This document shows, one piece after another, positions 33,601 to 40,864 of a stretch of 64,000 nt of DNA. The notes under the pieces are model-generated. The model worked only from the letters and a program-made list of their open reading frames with translations, was not told the origin of the DNA and made no database searches. The stretch's first letter is position 1, and each line of letters starts with the position of its first letter. The DNA is taken from contig OU015503.1 of NCBI GenBank assembly GCA_907164885.2, positions 126,753,764 through 126,817,763 of the forward strand, read 5' to 3'. The position numbers and the translations under genes are program-made. This DNA is from Dolomedes plantarius. Taxonomy: Eukaryota > Arthropoda > Arachnida > Araneae > Dolomedidae.

Positions 33601-34878
33601 GCATTTTTCAAAATTGCACCAAATTTAAAGTGCTTTGGTTTTCCCAATATATGCATGCCAGGAAAGTAGGTAACCTAATTAGCCTGCAAGTCTTTCATTA
33701 AGTGCAAACTAAAAGGGTACCCTATTTTGTTTTGAAGACAAAGATACCAAGATTTTCTTACTATAATAAAATACACAGAAATGGACAGAACAGTTATTCA
33801 GATGACAGAAGACGTTTCAGATCCTAAATCCCCATGTTAAACCAAAGAAAAAATTTTCTCAGCAATTTTTATAACTTGTTAGCAAATGCACATTACTTAA
33901 TTCTATTTAAAGCCTATGAAAGTTGAACTTTAAATGCAGTATGCAAGTTTTTCAAGATATATTTTTGAAAAAATTCAATTTTGATATTCAATCTGTAGCA
34001 AGAGATATCAAGAGTTTAACGTTGTGAATTAAATTAAATCTATCATATGTAACTTTATGCACTTTTTATCTTAACTACTACTTTTATTAGCAAAAATAAA
34101 TAAATATACATTTGCTAATGTATCATTGGAATAATCTTAAGAGGAAAAACTCCCTATAGTTGAAGACTGCGTAGAATACCAACGAAATGAGCTGATGTGT
34201 CGATACTCCGCCCAGCTCAACCCACTAAACTGTTTGAATTTTGAGACGATTTTATTAATGCAACATATTTGTGTAATCAGGTTCATTTTTATTTGTGTAT
34301 TTTTTTAATGCAACTGTCTTAGGTCTGTGTATTTTTTAATGCAACATATCTGTGTTTTGCTTTCTTAAACCATTGACATTTACACATACTACTTTCCTTG
34401 ATACGCGACACAATTTTCCATGTATGAATTTCAATTTGTCATCACGTCGGAATTCTTCCAACACAATATTAATATTATTTGCATACATTCTAGCCCCAAT
34501 GTATGCATATAATATTAATATTGACGATGTCCGAATGGCTAGGGCGCTGGCTTTTGGTACCAAAGTCTTTGGTTCGAATCCTACTCTTGGAATGGACGTT
34601 TGTAGCCTTTCGGAATCGGCTTTAAGCTGTAGGTCCCGATCTAATTAGCACTTGAGTAGCAAAAATTGCCCGCAGTGATCCAAACCAAACCAGCCCCCAA
34701 AATTAATTTTAAAATGTTCTGAATGACTAACTGAATAATGACGACAGGGAATAGCACTAGCATGTGTTCATGGGATTACATTATGGTGCAGGTAAAGAAT
34801 GCGGGTAAAGGATTTTCTTACGACATCAATGTCCCCACATGACAAACTTTCAGGTAAAATATCTTGCTTTGCAGACAT
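9610..34878 (-). CDS. B3GNTL1: Queuosine-tRNA galactosyltransferase, complete 12-exon gene
   Basis: Joined exons (minus): 34878-34822, 32288-32172, 30373-30274, 27494-27430, 22626-22561, 21319-21224, 16768-16673, 16054-15930, 15798-15663, 13249-13181, 12840-12766, 9690-9610. They give 360 residues, matching the roughly 361 of the vertebrate protein. Every intron is GT-AG and all phases agree. It is a GT2-family (GT-A fold) enzyme: nucleotide-binding start [12 protein letters not shown] (20-31), a D-x-D motif in FLDSDDVM (110-117), then [48 protein letters not shown] and AFCDVDEKK. The family member in animals transfers galactose from UDP-galactose to queuosine at position 34 of tRNA-Tyr in the cytosol. 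No signal peptide or membrane segment is seen. The start lies in AATC-ATG-TCTGC; introns of up to 4.8 kb are filled with transposons. Confidence 0.95.
9722..10572 (+). repeat. Dispersed repeat D, copy 1
   Basis: Begins near ACTGACTGACTGACAG and ends GTAGCGAAGCACGGGTATTC. The same sequence recurs inverted at 11,692-12,535 and in part at 21,940-22,485. Shared blocks include CTCCATTTTCTGATTTTTGG and TTTCTTTTCTTTTTGCGATA. No protein is visible; the class is unknown. Confidence 0.8.
10330..10530 (+). repeat. Tandem units inside repeat D
   Basis: The block TTATTATAAATATATTTT plus ATTAATTGCATACATTGACC repeats about three times with a 60-70 bp period. A long minus-strand reading frame here is a product of the repetition. 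Confidence 0.75.
10654..11181. mobile_element. hAT-like non-autonomous element
   Basis: The left end reads GTGGTTCCTAACTTTTG followed by GGACCACTTG; the right end in reverse complement reads CAGTGGTTCTTAACTAGTGG. This CAGTGGTTCTCAACC-like terminus is typical of hAT elements. The insertion splits a host repeat. The target duplication is not clear. Confidence 0.5.
11182..11691. repeat. Repeat E (AAGCTGAAATTTTGCAGGG) fragment
   Basis: Contains GCTCACTAAGATAGC, AAGCTGAAATTTTGCAGGG and CCCTAGGTCCTCACTA, the same tandem unit seen at 25,215-27,380. A pyrimidine-rich C-run lies near 11,255. Confidence 0.65.
11692..12535 (-). repeat. Dispersed repeat D, copy 2 (inverted)
   Basis: Reverse complement of the copy at 9,722-10,572, with the same blocks in mirrored order. 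Together they form an inverted pair with arms of about 850 bp and a 1.1-kb spacer in the last intron of B3GNTL1. A short LINE 3' end is inserted at 12,413-12,492. Confidence 0.8.
12413..12492 (-). mobile_element. Extremely short LINE 3'-end insertion
   Basis: On the minus strand: [16 protein letters not shown], then a perfect 12-bp stem with a CTT loop at 12435-12461, then a (TAAA)n tail. It aligns with the LINE end at 2,785. It interrupts repeat D, so it is a separate retrotransposition event truncated to about 80 bp. Confidence 0.65.
12766..12840 (-). CDS. B3GNTL1: B3GNTL1 exon 11 (residues 310-334)
   Basis: 75 bp, phase 0. Encodes [20 protein letters not shown] and LCVKI; acceptor TTTATAG, donor GTAAGT. 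Confidence 0.92.
13181..13249 (-). CDS. B3GNTL1: B3GNTL1 exon 10 (residues 287-309)
   Basis: 69 bp, phase 0. Encodes [20 protein letters not shown] and ESK. A second possible donor GTAAGG lies 5 bp inside, but only the GTAATA donor keeps phase with exon 11. Confidence 0.92.
13481..13757 (+). mobile_element. SINE family A, full copy
   Basis: Head GGCCCAAGGTAGCATAGTGG (A box region) and GTTTGAATCC (B box) resemble a tRNA. The body has TTTGTGTCTAGG, GGAAAGTCAGTGGGTGGGAG and TTGGTCAAAATTGAGATGGC, all shared with the copies at 20,741 and 36,112. Confidence 0.75.
13758..15662. other. B3GNTL1 intron 9, nothing recognised
   Basis: AT-rich intron sequence. No transposon ends, no reading frame of interest. 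Homopolymer T run at about 15,398. Confidence 0.5.
15663..15798 (-). CDS. B3GNTL1: B3GNTL1 exon 9 (residues 241-286)
   Basis: 136 bp. Completes a split Glu, then [14 protein letters not shown], and [17 protein letters not shown], the diagnostic second-domain motif of this family. The donor is GTAAAA after ENKKK; reading on would hit a stop within 20 codons. Confidence 0.94.
15930..16054 (-). CDS. B3GNTL1: B3GNTL1 exon 8 (residues 200-240)
   Basis: 125 bp, ends in phase 2. Begins [20 protein letters not shown], with the acidic ED pair expected near the acceptor-binding site, and ends [16 protein letters not shown]. Donor GTAACC. Confidence 0.94.
16055..16672. other. B3GNTL1 intron 7 with G homopolymers
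   Basis: Unannotated intron. Two G runs (near 16,382 and 16,480) on this strand; otherwise AT-rich. Confidence 0.45.
16673..16768 (-). CDS. B3GNTL1: B3GNTL1 exon 7 (residues 168-199)
   Basis: 96 bp, phase 0. Contains [16 protein letters not shown] and [11 protein letters not shown], the most conserved part of the protein. Donor GTAAAT. Confidence 0.95.
17163..17204. repeat. Short inverted repeat
   Basis: CATACCACCACC and GGTGGGTGGTATG face each other across about 20 bp. It may be the relic of a small palindromic element just 5' of the SINE. Confidence 0.5.
17387..17745 (+). mobile_element. SINE family C (tRNA-derived)
   Basis: Head AAAGTGGCCCAATTGGCAAG (A-box type) and TCTCTGGTTCAATGCTCG (B-box type), followed by a unique body of about 250 bp and an end with CAGAAACAACAACA. 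Only one copy occurs in the window, so family status rests on structure alone. Confidence 0.6.
18384..19976 (-). mobile_element. hAT element (1.6 kb) with 8-bp target duplication
   Basis: Ends CAGTGATTCACAACC and (reverse complement) CAGTGATTCTCAACC differ at one position. The 8-bp duplication ATTTAGAA lies at 18376-18383 and 19977-19984. The interior carries a decayed minus-strand transposase. Sits in B3GNTL1 intron 6. Confidence 0.88.
19520..19935 (-). pseudogene. ZBED5-like hAT transposase fragment
   Basis: Minus-strand frames with breaks give [10 protein letters not shown], then [20 protein letters not shown] and [19 protein letters not shown]. The D-G-A-x-A-M-T-G and T-H-C-F-L motifs are typical of the ZBED5/Charlie-like hAT group. 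In related proteins the second motif reads H-C-x-L-H-R; the His/Arg are changed here. Only the middle of the protein remains. Confidence 0.75.
20141..20666. mobile_element. TA-flanked MITE (526 bp)
   Basis: Ends CACCTATACCTCACTTTACG and CACCCATGCTTCGCTATACG (reverse complement) match at most positions. TA flanks on both sides (20139-20140, 20667-20668). No protein. Tc1/pogo group by end type. Confidence 0.75.
20741..21010 (+). mobile_element. SINE family A copy, 5'-truncated
   Basis: Starts in the tRNA-like part (GTGGGCTTTGG, GTTCGAATCC = B box), then TTTGTGTCTAGGCCAGATAG and GTCAGTGGATGGGAGAAGG as in the other copies. Confidence 0.65.
21224..21319 (-). CDS. B3GNTL1: B3GNTL1 exon 6 (residues 136-167)
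   Basis: 96 bp, phase 0. Encodes [20 protein letters not shown] and ends MPHQLYSQ; acceptor TTCTTAG, donor GTATAT. Confidence 0.93.
21682..21935. mobile_element. hAT-type terminus, partner end missing
   Basis: CAGGGGTGGCCAACTAAAA followed by CCAGGGACCACTTGAG is a common hAT end. No matching right end was found before repeat D begins at about 21,940. Confidence 0.4.
21940..22485 (+). repeat. Dispersed repeat D, copy 3 (partial)
   Basis: Shares CTCCATTTTCTGATTTTTGG and TCTTTTTGCGATACC with copies 1 and 2 and ends GTGAAGCACAGGTATTCAGC. The 5' third is missing. Confidence 0.75.
22561..22626 (-). CDS. B3GNTL1: B3GNTL1 exon 5 (residues 114-135)
   Basis: 66 bp, phase 0. Starts [16 protein letters not shown], completing the metal-binding D-x-D across the exon boundary. 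Acceptor TTTTCAG, donor GTAAGT. Confidence 0.93.
23588..24837 (-). pseudogene. Tc1 transposase, disrupted
   Basis: Starts [20 protein letters not shown] with a paired-type HTH ([20 protein letters not shown]). The first catalytic Asp is lost: WSHESRF where copy 2 has WSDESRF. A 226-bp insertion at 23964-24189 splits the catalytic part; the rest down to the end GPTRY is still recognisable before the stop at 23588-23590. Confidence 0.88.
23964..24189. mobile_element. Candidate solo LTR inside Tc1
   Basis: Comparison with the uninterrupted copy at 56,176 defines the insert exactly. It begins TG, ends CA and is flanked by CATT on both sides (23960-23963, 24190-24193), as expected for a solo LTR. 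Length 226 bp. No internal coding. Confidence 0.6.
25273..26161 (-). mobile_element. hAT element carrying only a BED finger
   Basis: Ends TAGTGATGCGACATCGAT and (reverse complement) TAGGGATGCGACATCGAT, one mismatch. The 8-bp duplication GTACTTAC lies at 25265-25272 and 26162-26169. Both ends are packed with copies of AAACATCGATGTTT, probably transposase-binding sites. The interior encodes a BED zinc finger (25551-25724) and no catalytic domain. Total 889 bp. Confidence 0.9.
25551..25724 (-). CDS. BED-type zinc finger, 57 codons, inside a hAT element
   Basis: Starts [20 protein letters not shown]; then CNIC (C21, C24), and [12 protein letters not shown] with H40 and H45 giving C-x2-C-x15-H-x4-H. 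The aromatic W8 and F11 before the Cys pair fit the BED consensus. Stops at TAG after ENFESSM. In full hAT transposases this finger binds the subterminal repeats; here it stands alone. Whether it is expressed is unknown. It may act as a repressor by occupying the AAACATCGATGTTT sites, which is inference. Confidence 0.6.
   Translation of the reverse strand: MSPKSTVWKYFYKTSDTLAKCNICLKSLKTSGNTTNLSGHLKAKHGGIYNENFESSM
26480..27129. mobile_element. hAT non-autonomous element (650 bp)
   Basis: The 8-bp duplication CTCTAGGT lies at 26472-26479 and 27130-27137. Ends CTGGGGTTCCTAACC and AAGGGATTCCCAAGG (reverse complement) match imperfectly. No transposase found inside. Confidence 0.8.
27430..27494 (-). 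CDS. B3GNTL1: B3GNTL1 exon 4 (residues 92-113)
   Basis: 65 bp; begins by completing the split Val codon, then [20 protein letters not shown] and S. Donor GTAAGT. Carries the first Asp of the D-x-D motif. Confidence 0.95.
28125..28297. mobile_element. Tigger-type MITE (173 bp)
   Basis: Ends CAGTAGAACCTCGATCTATT and (reverse complement) CAGTACAACCTCGATCAATC, with TA on both sides. Intron 3 of B3GNTL1. Confidence 0.85.
28779..29961 (+). mobile_element. Tigger/jerky-like element, internally deleted
   Basis: Ends CTCAAACCTGTTTTTGTGC on both sides, TA flanks at 28777-28778 and 29962-29963. A truncated CENPB-type transposase lies inside. Confidence 0.85.
29198..29790 (+). pseudogene. Tigger transposase N-terminal half
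   Basis: From ATG at 29198, an in-frame TAG replaces codon 9. Then [20 protein letters not shown] and [20 protein letters not shown] (psq-type HTH), [20 protein letters not shown] and [20 protein letters not shown] (CENPB-type HTH), and [19 protein letters not shown] frameshift follows and the sequence breaks at FNA, just where the DETG catalytic motif should come. Confidence 0.75.
29965..30273. other. End of B3GNTL1 intron 3, nothing recognised
   Basis: AT-rich sequence without repeat or coding signal. Confidence 0.45.
30274..30373 (-). CDS. B3GNTL1: B3GNTL1 exon 3 (residues 59-91)
   Basis: 100 bp; acceptor ATCAAG, donor GTAAGA after one extra base. Encodes [20 protein letters not shown] through ALEPKG. 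Confidence 0.92.
30374..32171. other. B3GNTL1 intron 2, mostly featureless
   Basis: A small hairpin TCAATCTGC-CAT-GCAGATTGA lies at about 30,782-30,802 and an (AATA)n run near 31,145. Nothing else was recognised. Confidence 0.5.
32172..32288 (-). CDS. B3GNTL1: B3GNTL1 exon 2 (residues 20-58)
   Basis: Acceptor CCTTAG, donor GTAAGT, phase 0 at both ends. Encodes [20 protein letters not shown] and ends SVFNDASS: the UDP-binding strand of the GT-A fold. Confidence 0.95.
32403..32713. mobile_element. Tigger-type MITE (311 bp)
   Basis: Ends CAATGTACTCTTGATTATCC and (reverse complement) CAATGTACTCTCAATTAACC, TA on both sides. Inserted in intron 1 of B3GNTL1, 115 bp upstream of exon 2. Confidence 0.8.
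32714..34462. other. B3GNTL1 intron 1, nothing recognised
   Basis: AT-rich. A minor direct repeat of TTTTTTAATGCAACATAT/ACTGT occurs near 34,255-34,350. Confidence 0.45.
34463..34522. repeat. Near-perfect foldback, about 26-bp arms
   Basis: CAATATTAATATTATTTGCA and its inverted counterpart TGCATATAATATTAATATTG flank ACATT...AATGT and an 8-bp loop. Directly abuts the SINE B head. Confidence 0.7.
34526..34675 (+). mobile_element. SINE family B, better copy
   Basis: GATGTCCGAATGGCTAGGGC (A box region) and TTTGGTTCGAATCC (B box) are spaced as in a tRNA. The tail GGACGTTTGTAGCCTTTCGG is shared with the copy at 5,579. Lies in intron 1 of B3GNTL1. Confidence 0.65.
34822..34878 (-). CDS. B3GNTL1: B3GNTL1 exon 1 (residues 1-19)
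   Basis: Starts [19 protein letters not shown] and ends at donor GTAAGA in phase 0. The V joins exon 2 to give DVSIILPV, as in the family. No other in-frame ATG gives this junction. Confidence 0.88.
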
Positions 34879-35137
34879 GATTCAAAATGAATGTTTACGT
34901 AAGAATCATTTTAAGTACTGGACGACTGACTGATAGACCGAGAGAAGTGCTGCCTTTTTGCTATAAGTGAAACTCAGCTTTTAGCCGACATGCTCAGAAA
35001 AGAAAAAATGTAAACACGCTATCCACACGTTTTAGGATAAACTTGTCTGCTCTTTTGATGTACTGTTGCCAAATTATGCAAGTAAAAACTTCATATAATC
35101 ATCCCCGTGACTTCATGAACAAATAAAATACTCTTTT
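34879..35137 (-). promoter_or_regulatory. Probable B3GNTL1 5' UTR and promoter region
   Basis: The 260 bp upstream of the start codon holds no obvious TATA box. It is the only place for the 5' UTR unless a further non-coding exon exists. Confidence 0.35.
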
Positions 35138-35235
35138 GGCCTGTTCACATAGAATTCGTAGCGTCAGCGAATAATATTTTAACCAATCATATACCAATCT
35201 TTGACATATATCATCAATACGCCATCGGAGTGGGA
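35138..35235. mobile_element. Fragment related to the GGCCTGTTCACA MITE family
   Basis: GGCCTGTTCACATAGAATTCG and a following CCAATCATAT resemble the family at 58,418. No right end is visible. It sits about 260 bp upstream of the B3GNTL1 start codon. It ends next to the motif TACGCCATCGGAGTG (35218-35232). Confidence 0.4.
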
Positions 35236-36111
35236 CGCCATTTTCCGCTTTGGAGACCAGAAGTAATCGCTCCCATGTTAACGTCCATAGAGGAAAGTTT
35301 CGAGGATTTTTTGCTTCAAAGCCAATATTTTTTAACTCTTAAAACGTCAACTTAATTTTAAAAATACTTTTAGCCATGTTCCAAACACAATATTTAAAGG
35401 AAATTGATAGATTTCTCTAGAAATCTGCTGTTTTGCACTTTGTACGCAAATATTTGGCACAGAGTTGGCTGATTTTCACCAAGTGCGAATGCTTTTGTAC
35501 ATTTCAGATTTATCTCTGGTTTGGCGATAAATATCTCACCAATATCTTTAGTTACTACCAGAAGCATGCATGTGCATATTTTTATTTCGCAGTATCTAAA
35601 CAGCAAAGAAAAAGGTTTGCTGATTTATGTCAGCCCTACTCTTTCTCGTATTTGTGTTTTGCGTAGCACCTACTATAAATACCATCTTGTCATAGCATTT
35701 CTATTTTATTATTTAATTATGAATAAACCCTTTGCAGTCCTATTTTCAGTGTGACAAACAATTTCGTAAACAATAACGAAACTCTAGTTAAATACAGGAA
35801 ATCATTTACGTACAATTTATAATTTTTTAAATATTATGTAACATTTTTGTGTGATGATATTCTTTAATAGTATTTGAACACAAAAGATGCTAAACAATCA
35901 AATTTTAAAAAATAATTTATTACAATTACATAATAAATCACATTACATTACATTAAATAATTACATTATTATGCTAATCAATCGAGCTATGTGGCCATGT
36001 TTAACTGGAGAGTTTGATTTTTCGGCGAAATATTCTTTAAGACACTTTTCTGCTCTCCTTCAAGTCAAAGAAAATAGTTAAATGTCTGTTCTCTATTAAA
36101 TCTGGATTGAA
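35236..36111. other. Upstream of B3GNTL1, nothing recognised
   Basis: No supportable coding region; reading frames of 60-77 codons exist on both strands but overlap one another and lack known motifs. Confidence 0.4.
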
Positions 36112-36345
36112 GGCCCAAGGTAGCTTAGTGGTAGCGCGTCGGCTTTCGGTACTGAAGGTGCTCAGATCGAATCCAGGGCGCCATCAAATACCTTCGTGTC
36201 TAGGCCGGATATGGGTACTTACGTTCGTAGACCGGAAAGTCATTCTATGAGGTAAAAGAGGGTGGGAGAAGGTACGATTCCCCAAATGTCACCCCTGGGG
36301 ATACTCGGTCAAAATTTAGGTGGCACATGGCTAAGTTGGACTGGA
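36112..36345 (+). mobile_element. SINE family A, full copy
   Basis: GGCCCAAGGTAGCTTAGTGG (A box), GATCGAATCC (B box), then CCTTCGTGTCTAGGCCGG, AGGGTGGGAGAAGGTACG and CTCGGTCAAAATTTAGGTGG. Best preserved copy of this family in the window. Confidence 0.78.
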
Positions 36346-36359
36346 TTGAATACCAGATT

Positions 36360-36530
36360 TGTTGAATACCAGATATGTTGAATGATCTGGATTGATATCA
36401 ATCAATTCATATGAATGATCTGAAATGATTGATTGAATGATCTGGATTGAATACCAGATTGTTGAATATAGTAGTGAATATATTACGACATACTATATTC
36501 AACAATCACTTTATAAGGGTATAAATAAAT
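36360..36530. repeat. Variable (GAATGATCTGGATT)-type repeats and hairpin
   Basis: Short direct repeats of ATCTGGATTGAATACCAGAT. A foldback TTGTTGAATATAGTA ... TACTATATTCAACAA lies at about 36,461-36,506. Confidence 0.6.
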
Positions 36531-36545
36531 ATGTTTCTATAAAAA

Positions 36546-37895
36546 TCAATAAACTTTTTTATGTTTACTGGCTTTTTTGACTACTGGGACAATTAAAGTA
36601 ATATTCTGTGTCCAAATAATGAGATCACAAATATCTCCGTTAAGTATATGCAAGTTACCTTGAATCTGATGATAGTACGTCTTACCTTGAGGAGTTTTCA
36701 AATTAAAGGAGATATCACCAACTGAAAATTCATAAACTGAAATATTGTCAGATGAATGAACAGTGACTTTTACATTCTGCTTAATAGTCAAATACCACTT
36801 ACCAGACGCAAGAGAACTTAAGACAGAGTCATCTTTTAAACTTACAGGACACTTAATTTCAATGATCTTATTATTATCAATAAGACCATCTGGTGAGCAC
36901 CCTAATATACCAGTTTGATGAAGAAAGAGACCACCAGTTTCTACATTGCATTCCTTCACATCTGCATAAATAGATAGGGCCGTTTTTTCATGCCCACACC
37001 CCACTTGTTGGGAATCTCCTTTGGCGCCGCCAATTGAGGCGATAGTTTTCTTGTTCACGTCGCCAATCACCCATCCTCCCCCGCAAGAATTCTTTCGGCA
37101 AGCACTTGCACTTCTCTTGTTACACCGCTGATAGAATGTAGCGTGCCCTGAGCACCGAATCGTATTATTGTCTGTTGCGTGCGTTCAGCACAAGTTTTGA
37201 ATGTTTCACAGTCCACTTAAAAGTATCAATAAATTTGTTGTGTTTGTTTAAATTGAGGACTTTATGTTCACGGCCAACACCAGTTCAACCGCCGTTACAC
37301 CACTGAATGGCTTTTGAAGCGAAATTTCTATATTCATCATTCAGAGATTTTAGCAAACTAGATGGTATATAGCTAATTCAATTGCAGTCAAAATTGAAGC
37401 TAGTTTGCTCGAAGTAAACCGCTCTTTTCGCTAAGCTCCCCATAATGGATTTTGTGCTTGTCCAGGTGTCATAGAAAAGACAAACTTTTCCTGATGCTCA
37501 GTAACTTTAAGTTTCTCGAGGATGAAAGCTACTTTATCTGCAGCTGACGCACAGGATGTAATCTCGTCAAATGTTAGAACAGTATGCTCAAAGTTTTCCC
37601 TCTTCATTGACACACAGGAACTGAAATAGAGGAACAGATGATAGTTCCTTTTTCATGGCAGTTCTAAGCCAGTCTTTGCTGCCGAAGGTTTTCTTTTAAC
37701 AGCAACAAATTTGGATTCACCGAAAAGTTCTGGCAAGGCTTTCACTTCCTCGGGATCTTCCCGTAAACTCCAACTGCATGAAATATCTGTTGATGTAATA
37801 TTAATGCTGTACAATGTAGCAACAGTCATATGATGGCAAATATTTTTACCCTTAGGCCACGTGCATGTTGCTAATAAAATTTGCAAAACATCCAA
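36546..37895 (-). pseudogene. SWIM zinc finger plus YqaJ-like nuclease gene, broken
   Basis: Reading the minus strand: first a SWIM-type finger relic, CTWPKGKNICHHM, in which the second Cys (normally C-x-C-P) is Trp. After stops and frame changes comes VGCGHEKTALSIYADVK, then GCSPDGLIDNNKIIEIKCPV and YYHQIQGNLHI. The last two carry the D, E-x-K and Q residues of YqaJ/lambda-exonuclease-like nucleases. Such SWIM-YqaJ proteins are abundant in arthropod and cnidarian genomes and may belong to mobile elements. The last frame (36546-37070, 174 codons) is long and open. Confidence 0.7.
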
Positions 37896-38029
37896 TTTGA
37901 TCTGTAAGTTGATTGATCTACTAAATTATTAGAGCATTCAATAAATGCTTTTGGAATAGAACGAGAAAATATAAAATGCATCTTTAACAATTTATTTTTA
38001 AAAAAGCACTTCAACTGTAAAAAAAAAAA

Positions 38030-38215
38030 GAAAGGATTTTCATACAACATGAAAATAATACATAATCTTTACGGATTTCTTAGAGATAAAAAATAAATAA
38101 ATAAATAAATAAATATAAAATAAAAATAAATAAATAAATGAATTTAAAAAAAAAAAGATTTTCATACAACATGAAAAAATACGTAATCTTTACGGATTTC
38201 TTAGAGATAAAAATA
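38030..38215. repeat. Local duplication around (AAAT)n
   Basis: GATTTTCATACAACATGAAA ... TCTTTACGGATTTCTTAGAG occurs twice (about 38,034 and 38,157), separated by an (AAAT)n run. Confidence 0.85.
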
Positions 38216-40566
38216 ATAATCTAAAAGCAAAGATTTAAAAAATTAGTAAACAAAATAAGGAGAATTTTTAAGTTGTTTTTGGGAAGCAACAACTTAATAT
38301 TTAAACTACGATGCTTATATAAATTATGTCACGTATTCTGTTCGTTTAACCCTCAAATTAAGACAAAACAGCACCAACAGGGACGGATTTCCCATAAGGC
38401 CAACCTAGGCCATGGCCTAGGGAGCAGCCGTTAAGAGGGCGTAAATTTAGAAGAAGTAACAACCAAATTAAAAAATTTTTATCGATATAAAACGAGAAAG
38501 TTCCATTTTTTTCTTTTTCATATTTATTTATATATTCTTAGTATCGCTAAAATTGTTATTTGAAAATATACGCATTTTGAAATAACCTTTTCGTCAAGTG
38601 ACTAATTATTTTTTCCTTCTTTTTCTTTCATTCTTTTCCCAAGCATCCATTATGAGTTAACGAGAAGCAGGTTAAGAATTCTTGCAATTTGAAGGGATTA
38701 TGATTGCAGAAAGCAGTGGGACTTGAACCTCACTAAAGACAACTTCCGCTGTATCTTTCGATACTTTTGACAAAGAGCAAACAGCCCTCGCTTTTTCCTC
38801 CAAAAGCAGATTTCAGACCAGGGGCAGTCCGATAAGAAGATTAATAGTTTTTAAACTCCCAACCCATCGTCATCTGTCCAGTAATTGCAGTCCCGTTGTC
38901 AAAGGAGCGTGCTATAACGAACGGTGGCACCCTCCAGGTTTAGAAACTGTTTCAAAGTGAAAGAATCATTGTGTGAACACTGGACTAGGGTGTCTTTCTG
39001 TGCAAGGTGTTTCTTTCAAGAAAAATGGACTATTATATGGAAACCGCTAGAGTGTCTGCAACCTGAAAGGGTCGTCTTAGAAAAGAGACAGTTAATTTTG
39101 TCAAAGGGAACCGAAATGTTTGTCGGTTCTTTTCTTCTAAATTTTTCCCTGGGAGGAGCCATAAGTCGGGCAAATCAGAGTTCCCAAAAGTGAACATCTA
39201 AGGGGACAGCGTACCAATCCCGGTTGAGAGGGAATTTAAAGGAAGGAGAGGACGGATGGAGCCTCAAGGGGTTAAAGGGCAGGGCCCGTGTTTGGTTTTG
39301 ATACGAAAAGAGACTTGTTTTTCCGTTAGAGTGTGATCTGCAAGCTCATTTTGGCTGAGTGCTTTGTCAACCTTTTGCAGTATACAAAACATAAATTGTT
39401 ATTGTGAGCTTACTATTTCAGTTAGTTTTTTCATCTGGACCTATGAACATTTCTTGCTATTTTAAACAAACACCTTTTCTATCGTGTAATTTCCAGATCT
39501 AAAGTCTTCAATATTAACAGTTATAAGGTAAGTTTAGTTTTAATTTATTTTAATATTAACTTGATTTGCTTTGAAAAATGTTTTTATTATTATTATTATT
39601 ATCATTATTATTTTTGTTGATTTTTTTAATGAGTGTACTTGATTTTAATTTGGTTAAGTAAAGCTAAACCTGGGCTGGGGTCTCTAAACTTTTCATTATG
39701 AAAAGGGATGAAATGTCATTTGTCATTTGACTGAAAAGTCTCGCGTTGGGTGTTGTGTTACAGAAGACTCTAATAGAAAAAAATAATAATAATCTAGAAT
39801 TAGATACGAGTGTTATTAAAAGTACATTATGTTTGTTTAAATAGTTCAGTTTTTTGCCATTTAAAGCTAAGGGTATTTTGTACTTTTAGTCTAAATGTAA
39901 AAGTTAAAAATATTTTTTTAAAGAGAACTACTTAACTTTTTTTTAAATTTTGAACTTTTATTAGTGTGCTAGTTGCTATTTTTAATATAAATTATTTTTA
40001 TTCCATATAGTTATTTTTATGTCAATTAATACAGATATGAGAACTTTGCTTTTATATTGTTTTTAGCTCGTTAGTTCAATTGTTTTGCACCAACATTTTT
40101 ATGTGTTCTTGTTCATGCTTTTTCTTGTTCAAACTTTCCTTTTAATTAATAACTAGTGAGTAACTTAAAATGAATGTAACACTTTTTTTAAGTTTGCTTG
40201 GAAATTGCTCTATACCTTCTAAAATTTATATTTTAGATGAAAACAAAATCTGTCAATTTGTAAAAATATGTTCTAAAAATAATATTCTATGTTTAAGTTA
40301 GAATTTTCTGATTGCGTTTTTAAATGGAAAAATTTTTGAAACAATGTGGAAGGAAATCCGGGGCTACCTTCGTCTAAACTCAAATATTATTTTAAACAAG
40401 GACATAACGTTTCGTAGCAAGTTTACCTCCCTAAACCTAGGGTAATATATGTGTTAAAAAATCACTAGTTTTCATTAAAAAAATTTATACATAAATTTTT
40501 TGTTATCATATTTTAAGGTCTTTTAAAACAAAGTATGCTTTTTTAATTAAAATTAAAGCTCTGCAA

Positions 40567-40634
40567 ATGAAGCGATCTCTCCAAATTTCCAAAATGAAGC
40601 GATCTCTCCAAATTTCCAAAATGAAGCGATCTCT
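40567..40634. repeat. 27-bp tandem repeat, about 2.5 copies
   Basis: ATGAAGCGATCTCTCCAAAT plus TTCCAAA repeats at 40567, 40594 and 40621 without change. Confidence 0.9.
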
Positions 40635-40864
40635 GTTAGAGTAAAGTAACCTTTTCTTATACTTATCTGGATTTGTATTTTGAGATAAATTCTTAAAATA
40701 TTGATATTTTATATAATAACTGTAAAAGCAAAAGCAATTAAAGATAAACAATTTTATCATTTTATTTTTTAAAAGCTAAACTACCGAATAAACGTGAAAC
40801 GATCAATTTTAGCTGAAAAGCAAAAATGCATTTTATCTCCCTTATAAAATGAACTTTTATATTA

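Noticed and set aside
13481..36345. tRNA genes suggested by A-box and B-box sequences
   Set aside because: None folds into a complete cloverleaf by eye; the same heads recur with shared non-tRNA bodies, so they are SINEs.
38724..39193. N-terminal exon of the giant hAT transposase
   Set aside because: Open stretches exist here, but I could not match them to the zinc finger or N-terminal motifs of the family, so no feature was called.
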